A stretch of 64,000 bases of DNA from CAVYPR01 sp963770505 (GTDB taxonomy: Bacteria; Actinomycetota; Acidimicrobiia; Acidimicrobiales; RAAP-2): contig CAVYPR010000001.1 of the NCBI GenBank assembly GCA_963770505.1, positions 682,001 to 746,000 on the forward strand, given 5' to 3'. The notes under the pieces were generated by a model. It worked only from the letters and a program-made list of their open reading frames with translations. It was not told where the DNA came from and searched no databases. Positions 10,452-16,729 of this stretch are shown here, in pieces; position 1 is the stretch's first letter, and each line of letters opens with the position of its first letter. The position numbers were made by a program, and so were the translations under genes.

Positions 10452-11314
10452 TGGCCGCCGCCGAGCCTCGGTCCGGCGGTTGGCCCTCGGCGGCCACCAC
10501 CGTGGTCGGGGTGATCGGGGACCCGGTCGAACACTCGCTCTCCCCGCTCATCCACAACACCGCCTTCGCCGCCCTGGGCCTCGACTGGGTGTCGGTGGGC
10601 TTCTCGGTCCCGGCCGGTGCGGCGCCGGGCGCGGTGACCGGCATGCGCGCCCTGGGCCTGGCCGGCCTGTCGGTGACCATGCCCCACAAGAGCGCGGTGG
10701 CCGGGCTGGTCGACGAGTGCACGCCGGTGGCCGAGCGCCTCGGGGCGGTCAACTGCCTGCGGTGGGCGGAGGGGCGCCTGGTCGGGGACAACACCGACGG
10801 GGAGGGGTTCGTGGCCTCGCTGCGGCACGAGGCCGGCGTGGATCCCGAGGGCTTGCGCTGCCTGGTGGTCGGGGCCGGGGGGGCCGCCCGGGCCGTCGTG
10901 CTGGCCCTGGCCGTGGCGAGGGCGGCCGAGGTGGTGGTGGTCAACCGCACGGCCGAGCGCGCCGCCTCGGCCGCCGCCTTGGCCGGTGGACGCGGGCGGG
11001 TGGGCGACCCCGCCGAGGCCCCGGGGATGGACCTGGTGGTCGAGGCCACCCCGGCCGGGATGGCCGGCAGCGGAGTGCCGTCGCTGGTCGACGGGGCGGC
11101 GCTCGGCTCCGGGCAGGTGGTGGCCGACCTCGTCTACCACCCGGTGGTCACGCCCTGGCTGGCCGCCGCCCGGGCCAACGGGGCCAACGTGGTGGGGGGG
11201 CTGGGGATGCTCGTCCACCAGGCCGCGGCCCAGTTGACGGCCTGGACCGGGACCGAGCCGCCGGTCGACGCCCTGTGGGAAGCGGCCCGCCGGGCGGTGG
11301 AGGCCGGGCGGTAA
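10451..11314 (+). CDS. aroE: Shikimate dehydrogenase
   Basis: NADP-dependent reduction of 3-dehydroshikimate to shikimate in aromatic amino acid synthesis; cytoplasmic. It is 287 aa. Substrate-binding elements SLSPLIHN and SVTMPHK (the catalytic Lys) are present, followed by NTDGEGF, the Rossmann loop VVGAGGAARAVVLAL and the NRT cofactor motif, and a C-terminal GLGMLVHQAAAQLTAWTG helix. The ATG at 10451 shares one base with the mltG stop. It is the last gene of the conserved alaS-ruvX-mltG-aroE block; the accessory island begins right after it. Confidence 0.93.
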   Translation: MAAAEPRSGGWPSAATTVVGVIGDPVEHSLSPLIHNTAFAALGLDWVSVGFSVPAGAAPGAVTGMRALGLAGLSVTMPHKSAVAGLVDECTPVAERLGAVNCLRWAEGRLVGDNTDGEGFVASLRHEAGVDPEGLRCLVVGAGGAARAVVLALAVARAAEVVVVNRTAERAASAAALAGGRGRVGDPAEAPGMDLVVEATPAGMAGSGVPSLVDGAALGSGQVVADLVYHPVVTPWLAAARANGANVVGGLGMLVHQAAAQLTAWTGTEPPVDALWEAARRAVEAGR

Positions 11315-11360
11315 GGGGCTGGGTCGGCGCCGCCGCCCCCGCTTGGTTTCGGCATTGTCC

Positions 11361-11442
11361 AGTAGGAATCCCTACTTCTGCCGATATGGAATCAGTAGTA
11401 ATACCTACTATGATGTGTCAATGTGAAGTAGGGATTGCTACT
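11361..11442 (+). promoter_or_regulatory. Three 16-bp palindromic operators at 33-bp spacing
   Basis: Three copies of AGTAG-N6-CTACT occupy 11361-11376, 11394-11409 and 11427-11442. Start-to-start distance is exactly 33 bp both times, about three helical turns, so the sites face roughly the same side of the DNA. A TATGAT hexamer (11409-11414) that could be a -10 box overlaps the end of the second site, and the third site ends 8 bp before the ATG of the XRE gene. This is the layout expected for autorepression by the XRE-family protein encoded next to it. The local sequence is clearly AT-richer than the flanking genes. Confidence 0.75.
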
Positions 11443-11450
11443 GAGATGAC

Positions 11451-11921
11451 ATGGTGAAGAGCCCCCGTCGTACCGCGAGAAAGCGTCTGGACCAGCGACT
11501 GGTCGGTCTCGACCTGGGCCAGAGGCCGCCCCGGGGCTGGATCCGGGCCATCAGAGAGGCCCTGGGCATGACCACGGGCGAGCTCGGCCAGCGAATGGGG
11601 CTCACCCAGTCCCGGGTCAGCCAGCTCGAGCGGTCCGAGGAGCTCGGCTCCATCCGCCTCGATAGCCTCGAGCGCGCCGCCCGGGCGCTCAATTGCCAGG
11701 TCCGCTACGTTTTCGTGCCCAACGAGCCTCTGGAGGGCATGGTTCAACGCCAGGCTCGTCTGCGGGCCCAGGCCGAGGTCGATGCCGTGACCCACACGAT
11801 GGCCCTCGAGGGTCAGGCTCCCGAGCCCGGGGTCATCGACGCTCAAGTGGAGGAGTTGGCCGAGCGATTCGTCGACGGGCGCCACCTTTGGGAGGGGCCC
11901 AAAACGCGCGCAGGTCGGTGA
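11451..11921 (+). CDS. Mobile mystery protein A-like XRE-family regulator
   Basis: 156 aa. A basic N-terminus is followed by an XRE helix-turn-helix at about 33-85 (IREALGMTTGELGQRMGLTQ, SRVSQLER) and the segment LERAARALNCQVRYVFVP, which I recognise from the mobile mystery protein A family, then a helical tail. Members of this family usually sit next to a Fic-domain partner in mobile or variable DNA, as here. The likely job is operator binding and control of the pair, in the manner of an antitoxin or autorepressor; that role is inferred. The stop overlaps the partner's GTG by 3 bp. There is no strong ribosome-binding sequence before the ATG. Confidence 0.78.
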   Translation: MVKSPRRTARKRLDQRLVGLDLGQRPPRGWIRAIREALGMTTGELGQRMGLTQSRVSQLERSEELGSIRLDSLERAARALNCQVRYVFVPNEPLEGMVQRQARLRAQAEVDAVTHTMALEGQAPEPGVIDAQVEELAERFVDGRHLWEGPKTRAGR

Positions 11922-12514
11922 CCACCGCCAGCGACCCGCTGCTTCCCTTTGGTGACGGCCACACCCGGCTCGGCGTCGACGACCGCCAGGGGTTGAAGCT
12001 GAGCTACATAACCACCCGCGGCGAGCTCAACGAGGCCGAGCAGGAGAACATCCTGAGGGCCCGTCAGAAGAGGCGGCCTCCGGCGTTGGAGGCGCTGCTG
12101 GACGACAAGTACCTGCGCGACCTCCACCGTGCCATGTTCGGCGACGTCTGGGCATGGGCCGGCCGCTATCGGCGGCTCGAGACGTCGGTCGGCATCGACC
12201 CCACGCAGGTTGCCGTCTGCATCCGAGACCTCGTGGCCGACGCCAGGATCTGGGCTGAGCACGAGGACCCGTTGCGCGTGGCCGTCCGGTTCCACCACCG
12301 CCTCGTGCGGATCCACCCATTCCCCAACGGCAACGGCAGGCATGGCCGTCAGGCTGCCGACTATCTGATGGGGGCTTTGGAACAGCCGCCGTTCACGTGG
12401 GGGGCGGTCAGCGGGGCGGGAGCTGTCGAAGAAACTCGGCGGAGGTATCGTGCCGCGCTCGCGAAAGCGGACGGTGGGGACTTCGGACCGCTCGAGGACT
12501 TCGTCGTCGCCTGA
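11918..12514 (+). CDS. Mobile mystery protein B-like Fic-domain protein
   Basis: 198 aa. The Fic core is at about 95-150: LHRAMFGDVWAWAGRYR, then the active-site loop HPFPNGNGRHGRQAADYLM. The canonical Fic motif has Asp or Glu before GNGR; this protein has Asn (P-N-G-N-G-R), as I recall for the mobile mystery protein B branch. The catalytic His and Arg residues are kept, so nucleotidyl transfer (AMPylation-like) or phosphotransfer remains possible, but the substrate is unknown. The N-terminal GELNEAEQENILRA segment is characteristic. GTG 11918 overlaps the upstream stop, consistent with a coupled two-gene module. Toxin activity is inference. Confidence 0.8.
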   Translation: MTTASDPLLPFGDGHTRLGVDDRQGLKLSYITTRGELNEAEQENILRARQKRRPPALEALLDDKYLRDLHRAMFGDVWAWAGRYRRLETSVGIDPTQVAVCIRDLVADARIWAEHEDPLRVAVRFHHRLVRIHPFPNGNGRHGRQAADYLMGALEQPPFTWGAVSGAGAVEETRRRYRAALAKADGGDFGPLEDFVVA

Positions 12515-12539
12515 GATCGGCGTCGTTGGTCGTCAGATC

Positions 12540-12620
12540 GCTGCCGTCGTGATGTTGCGCGAGTACGCCGACGCGCCGATCGCGTTTGCCAACCGCTCTC
12601 TCGGCAAGACGCGCGCCCCT
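12540..12620 (+). pseudogene. Possible remnant of a PIN-domain (VapC-like) toxin gene
   Basis: The 160-bp gap between the Fic gene and mscS contains, in one frame, VMLREYADAPIAFANRSLGK. This resembles the LMxxYADxPMDLADASLV core of PIN-domain toxins, with Asn where the acidic Asp would be. The similarity ends after about 25 codons and no start or remaining PIN motifs were found. This is a tentative reading of a short segment; the rest of the gap shows nothing recognisable. Confidence 0.3.
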
Positions 12621-12674
12621 ACCGCGCAGGCTCGATGCCCCAGGATCCCTGCGAGCGCCGGTCGAGAGCTGGGC

Positions 12675-13634
12675 CTAAGGGCCGGCGTCTTCGGGCGACC
12701 CACCGGCCGGCCACAGCCCGGCGTCGGCGAGGCGGGCCACCACCTCTTCGCGCAGCGCCCGCTCGAGGGCAGGGCGGCGGGCGGGGGTGGTGCGCAAGGC
12801 GATGCGAACCGTGCAGCTGGCGCCGTCGGCATCCACCATGCCGACCACCTCGGGCGGTTCGGTGCAGGAAGCGGCGAAGCGCGGCGAGTGCGCCACCTCG
12901 CGAGCCGCGGCGGCCACCACCTCGCGCACCTGCTCGAAGGCCGCGGTGTCCCCGGGGGTCACCGGCACGTCGACCATGGCCTTGGCCCAACCCCTCGAGG
13001 AGTTGGTCAGCTGACGGATCTCCCCGTTGGGGACGTAGCAGACCGAGCCGTCGGCCGCCCGCATCCTCGTCACGCGCAGGCTCACGTCCTCGACCACGCC
13101 GGTGGTGGCGCCCACGGCGATGGTGTCGCCGATGCCGAACTGGTCCTCCATGGCCAGCAGGATCCCCGAGAGGTAGTCGCGCACGAGCGATTGCGCCCCG
13201 AACCCGATGGTGGCGCCGATGATGGTGGCGCTGGCCAGCAAAGGGGTGAGGTCGATGCCCAGCATGCCCAGCACGATGGCGATGGCCACGACGGCCACGA
13301 ACAGCCGCCAGAGGTTGGAGATGAGGGCGACCAGGGTGGCGACCCGGGGGGCGGGGCGGCCCTCGGTCCGCTCGGCGGCCTGGGTGGCCATCCGCCCGAG
13401 CACCCGCCGGATGGCCCGCGCCCCGAAGTGGGCCACCAGGGCCGCCACCACCACGACCAGGAGCACCTCGAGGGGCCGGACGACGAAGTCATTGACCGAG
13501 CGGGCCGTCGAGGGTGTGGCCCCGGCCTGGGTGAGTAGGGAGTAGAACCAGCCGCCCGAGGAGTCCGAGGCGGCCGGCACGAAGGCGGGCCAGTGGGTGG
13601 CGGCGACGTACGGCGGGGGAGCGGCGGGGTTCAC
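12675..13634 (-). CDS. mscS: MscS-family mechanosensitive ion channel
   Basis: Small-conductance osmotic release channel in the inner membrane, 319 aa from the GTG at 13634. Three hydrophobic segments: about 45-75 (LEVLLVVVVAALVAHFGA), 95-120 (LISNLWRLFVAVVAIAIVLG) and the pore-lining helix rich in Gly/Ala (LLASATIIGATIGFGAQSLV), followed by the family core DYLSGILLAMEDQFGIGD and the beta domain with YVPNGEIRQLTN. A longer upstream reading would run into the divergent rodA gene, so the GTG only 31 bp from rodA was preferred. The 3' end faces the accessory island. Confidence 0.88.
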   Translation of the reverse strand: MNPAAPPPYVAATHWPAFVPAASDSSGGWFYSLLTQAGATPSTARSVNDFVVRPLEVLLVVVVAALVAHFGARAIRRVLGRMATQAAERTEGRPAPRVATLVALISNLWRLFVAVVAIAIVLGMLGIDLTPLLASATIIGATIGFGAQSLVRDYLSGILLAMEDQFGIGDTIAVGATTGVVEDVSLRVTRMRAADGSVCYVPNGEIRQLTNSSRGWAKAMVDVPVTPGDTAAFEQVREVVAAAAREVAHSPRFAASCTEPPEVVGMVDADGASCTVRIALRTTPARRPALERALREEVVARLADAGLWPAGGSPEDAGP

Positions 13635-13665
13635 GGCCGATATTCTGTCCCCCGGTGCACCCCCG

Positions 13666-14814
13666 GTGATAACGAGCCCCCGAGTCCAGCCCACCCACCG
13701 CAAGGTCATCGGGGTCGACCTGGTCCTGATCGCCGCCTCCCTGGCCGTGGCCACCGTGGGCGTGGTGATGGTCTACTCGGCCACCCGGGGGGCCCTCTTG
13801 GCCGCCGGGGAGAGCCCCACCTCCTACCTGAAGCGCCAGGCGCTGTGGGTGGTGCTCGGGGTGGTGGCCATGGCGGTCATGGCCCTCATCGACTACCGGC
13901 GCCTCGAATCAGTGGCCATGCTCATCTACGCCGGGTCGGTGCTCACCCTCCTGGTGGTCCTGGTGCCGCACATCGGGTCGCGGGCGACAGGCTCGCAGCG
14001 CTGGTTCGCCCTCGGCCCCCTCCAGCTCCAGCCCTCGGAGTTCGCGGTGCTGGCCCTCATCGCCGCCGTGGCCACCTACTGCTCGAGACGGAGCGAGGGG
14101 TTGGCCTGGGCCGACGTGGTCCGACTCATGGTGATGGCCGGGATCCCCATCCTGCTCGTCCTGGTCCAGCCGGACCTGGGCACGGCCATGATCATGACCA
14201 TCGTGCTCCTGGTGATGCTGGCCGTGGCCGGCCTGCCCACCCGAATCCTGGTCATGCTCTTGGTGGGGGCGGTGGCGGCGGTGGTCGTGGCCCTGGAGGC
14301 CGGGCTCCTCCACAAGTACCAGATCACCCGGATCACGAGCTTCCTCCACCAGGACGCCCGCAACCTCACCAAGACCCAGCAGGCCGAGGTCTACAACCTC
14401 CAGGAGGCCAAGACGGCCATCGGCTCCGGAGGCCTCTTCGGCACCGGCCTGCTGCACGGGGCCCAGACGAACCTCGGCTACGTCCCCGAGCAGCAGACCG
14501 ATTTCATCTTCACCGCGGTGGGCGAGCAACTCGGGTTCGTGGGCGCCACCTCGGTCCTGGCCCTCCTGGCCCTGGTCTCCTGGCGCCTCCTGCGCATCGG
14601 CCAGCTGGCCCGCGACAGCTTCGGGCGGCTGCTGTGCGCCGGCCTCTTCGCCTTCGTGGCCTTCAGCACCTTCCAGAACGCCGGGATGACCATGGGCATC
14701 ATGCCGATCACCGGCATCCCGCTGCCCATGGTCAGCTACGGCGGCACCGCCGTGGTCTGCTTCTTCATGGGGATCGGGGTGGCCCTCAGCGTCTACTGGA
14801 GGAGGGCCGGCTGA
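13666..14814 (+). CDS. rodA: SEDS-family peptidoglycan polymerase, RodA-like
   Basis: Membrane glycosyltransferase that polymerises lipid II together with a class B penicillin-binding protein. It is 382 aa with about ten membrane segments. Family motifs: SQRWFALGPLQLQPSEFA, VLVQPDLGTAMIM, EAKTAIGSGGLFGTGLLHGA, YVPEQQTDFIFTAVGEQLGF (the conserved Asp region) and TGIPLPMVSYGGTA. The GTG at 13666 gives the usual short cytoplasmic N-terminus; a TATTCT hexamer at 13641-13646 may be its -10 box. It could equally be called FtsW on motifs alone; the length and EAKTAIGSGG favour RodA. A GTG-started bfn gene follows 1 bp after the stop. Confidence 0.85.
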   Translation: MITSPRVQPTHRKVIGVDLVLIAASLAVATVGVVMVYSATRGALLAAGESPTSYLKRQALWVVLGVVAMAVMALIDYRRLESVAMLIYAGSVLTLLVVLVPHIGSRATGSQRWFALGPLQLQPSEFAVLALIAAVATYCSRRSEGLAWADVVRLMVMAGIPILLVLVQPDLGTAMIMTIVLLVMLAVAGLPTRILVMLLVGAVAAVVVALEAGLLHKYQITRITSFLHQDARNLTKTQQAEVYNLQEAKTAIGSGGLFGTGLLHGAQTNLGYVPEQQTDFIFTAVGEQLGFVGATSVLALLALVSWRLLRIGQLARDSFGRLLCAGLFAFVAFSTFQNAGMTMGIMPITGIPLPMVSYGGTAVVCFFMGIGVALSVYWRRAG

Positions 14815-14815
14815 G

Positions 14816-15256
14816 GTGGACGACGGCCAGCCCAGCTTCCGGGTGATGGAGGTGGTCGGGGTGACCGTCGAGCTGCCCGATCAGTACCCGGTGGTCACCC
14901 TCTGTGAGTCCGAGTCCCCGTTGCGCGAGCTCACCTTCCGGGTGGGCATGGCCGAGGGGGTGGCCCTCTCCCAGGCCCTGCGCAAGCTCAAGTCGCCGCG
15001 CCCGCTCACCCACGAGCTGCTCACCACGGTGCTCGGCCGGCTCGGGGCCGACGTGGTGGCGGTGCGCCTGACCGGCCGCCAGGGCACCGTCTACCTGGCC
15101 GAGCTCGATCTCATGTCGGCCCGGGGGCGCGAGGTCATGTCGTGCCGGCCCAGCGACGGCCTCACCCTCGCCGTGCGCCAACTGGTGCCCGCCCCGGTGC
15201 TGGCCGACGAGCGGCTGCTCGCCGGCGACGGCGACGTCCTGCCCGGCCCCGGGTAG
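14816..15256 (+). CDS. Bifunctional nuclease-domain protein (BFN, DUF151)
   Basis: 146 aa. One BFN domain covering most of the protein: LRELTFRVGMAEGVALSQAL, PLTHELLTTVLGRLGADVV, YLAELDL and EVMSCRPSDGLTLAVRQ. Proteins of this family were described as having DNase/RNase activity in plants, but the bacterial role is unclear. A second, more typical copy lies at 48158-48661; the two are clearly diverged. This copy is placed directly after rodA and probably shares its mRNA. GTG start; convergent with the SEDS gene that ends at 15275. Confidence 0.82.
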   Translation: MDDGQPSFRVMEVVGVTVELPDQYPVVTLCESESPLRELTFRVGMAEGVALSQALRKLKSPRPLTHELLTTVLGRLGADVVAVRLTGRQGTVYLAELDLMSARGREVMSCRPSDGLTLAVRQLVPAPVLADERLLAGDGDVLPGPG

Positions 15257-15274
15257 GGGCGACCGGTCCGGGGG

Positions 15275-16666
15275 CTAGCTGGCCACGATGAAGGTGGAGT
15301 CCCCGGGCAGGCTCATCCCCATGGCCAGCTCGGCCGTGGTCGAGGTGCCCTCCTCGGAGATCCGCATCAACAGGGCGATCAGGACGTAGTTGGCCACCAG
15401 CGAGGAGCCCCCCGAGGCGACGAAGGGGAGGGTGATGCCGGTGAGGGGCAGCAGCCGCAGCACCCCGGCCATGATGAAGAAGGCCTGGAAGCCGACGATC
15501 ATGGTGAGGCCGGTGGCCACCAGCTTGGAGAAGTCCGAGCGGGCGGTCTGGGCGATGCGCAGGCCCGCCCCGACCAAGAGCAGGAAGGCCAGCACGACGG
15601 CGGCGGCCCCGATGAAGCCCATCTCGTCGGCGATGGCGGCGAAGATCATGTCGCTGCTGATGTCGAAGATGTTGCCGGCGGCGTGGTCGAGCCCGAGGCC
15701 CGACCCCCCGATGCCCCCGTGGGCCAGGGCGTACTCGCCCTGGACCAGCTGGGATGTGGGCTTGGGGTGCAGCCATGTGGTGATGCGGGTGTCGACGTGG
15801 GGGACGATGTGCGAGACGGCGATCGCCCCCACGGCGAACAGGACCACCCCGAACAGCAGGTAGGCGGACCGTCCGGTGGTCACCCACAGCATGGCGATGA
15901 ACAGGGTGAAGATCAGCATGGCGAAGCCGATGTCGTCCTCCACCCCGATGATCACGATGGCGGCGCCCCAGGCCACCAGGATGGGGAAGAGCGGGCGGGG
16001 GTCGAGGACCAGCCGGTCGCCCACCCTGGCCGTGGGGATCGACAGGAGCTCCTTCTTCTCGGCGAAGTAGGAGGCGAAGAAGATGCAGAGCAGGATCTTG
16101 GCCACCTCGATCGGCTGGAACTGGATCGCCCCGACGTGGACGAAGAGCCGGGCCCCCAGGATTGTCGCCCCCACGTGGGGGATGAGCGGCGCCACCAGCA
16201 GCACGCCCGCGCCGAGCAGGAGGAGGTAGCGGTAGCGGTCGAGGTCGCGTGAGTGCTGGATGACGAGCAGGGTGAGGACGTAGAGCCCGATCCCCAGCAC
16301 CGCCCAGGTGGCCTGGGCCTTGGCCGTGGGCGGTGTCCAACGGACGATGATCACGTACCCGATGCCGTTCAAGAGCGCGGCGAGGGGGAGGACCACGGCG
16401 TTGGCGTTCGGGGCCAGCCAGCGGTTGGCCAGGTGGCCCACGAGGGAGATCCCCAGGATGACGGCGAGGATCGGCCCGAGGTGGGGCGGGATCTTGTTCT
16501 TGGCCCCCAGCTCGGCGATCACGTAGAAGGCCACCGTGATCACGGCGGCGAAGAACAGGAGGCCCAGCTCGGTGCGCCGACGCGGCTTGGTCCCCCGTGG
16601 CCACGGGGGCAGGCGGTGGGTGCGCGCCCACGTCGCGGGGGGCCGCCGCACGGCGGTTTGGGCCAC
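15275..16666 (-). CDS. SEDS-family protein, FtsW/RodA-like (second copy)
   Basis: 463 aa, about twelve membrane segments; second SEDS protein within 3 kb. Motifs: ILGARLFVHVGAIQFQPIEV (matches the QWI/QPSE region), GVEDDIGFAMLIFTLFIAML (replaces QPDLGTA), YALAHGGIGGSGLGL and FAAIADEMGFIGAAAVV, and TLPFVASGGSSLVANY. This long form resembles the actinobacterial FtsW/RodA encoded beside pbpA and pknB, but neither of those is here. The precise partner penicillin-binding protein, and so the choice between elongation and division, cannot be told from sequence. The GTG at 16666 was chosen from a TACGCT box 6 bp upstream; ppk lies divergently. Confidence 0.82.
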   Translation of the reverse strand: MAQTAVRRPPATWARTHRLPPWPRGTKPRRRTELGLLFFAAVITVAFYVIAELGAKNKIPPHLGPILAVILGISLVGHLANRWLAPNANAVVLPLAALLNGIGYVIIVRWTPPTAKAQATWAVLGIGLYVLTLLVIQHSRDLDRYRYLLLLGAGVLLVAPLIPHVGATILGARLFVHVGAIQFQPIEVAKILLCIFFASYFAEKKELLSIPTARVGDRLVLDPRPLFPILVAWGAAIVIIGVEDDIGFAMLIFTLFIAMLWVTTGRSAYLLFGVVLFAVGAIAVSHIVPHVDTRITTWLHPKPTSQLVQGEYALAHGGIGGSGLGLDHAAGNIFDISSDMIFAAIADEMGFIGAAAVVLAFLLLVGAGLRIAQTARSDFSKLVATGLTMIVGFQAFFIMAGVLRLLPLTGITLPFVASGGSSLVANYVLIALLMRISEEGTSTTAELAMGMSLPGDSTFIVAS

Positions 16667-16672
16667 GCCGTG

Positions 16673-16678
16673 AGCGTA
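16673..16678 (-). promoter_or_regulatory. Leaderless -10 box (TACGCT) for the second SEDS gene
   Basis: On the minus strand TACGCT is followed by 6 bp and then the GTG at 16666. It fits the TANNNT pattern seen throughout the window. Confidence 0.45.
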
Positions 16679-16729
16679 GCGGGGGGTAGTACGCTCGGGG
16701 GAGACCCGCCGCACGGTGGACGGAGACCC

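Noticed and set aside
11315..12674. tRNA gene or attachment site at the edge of the Fic island
   Set aside because: No cloverleaf-compatible sequence and no flanking direct repeats were found by reading both gaps.
13635..13754. Longer N-terminus for the MscS protein (start at 13754)
   Set aside because: It would run through the rodA start region and encodes no hydrophobic or conserved sequence; GTG 13634 fits better.
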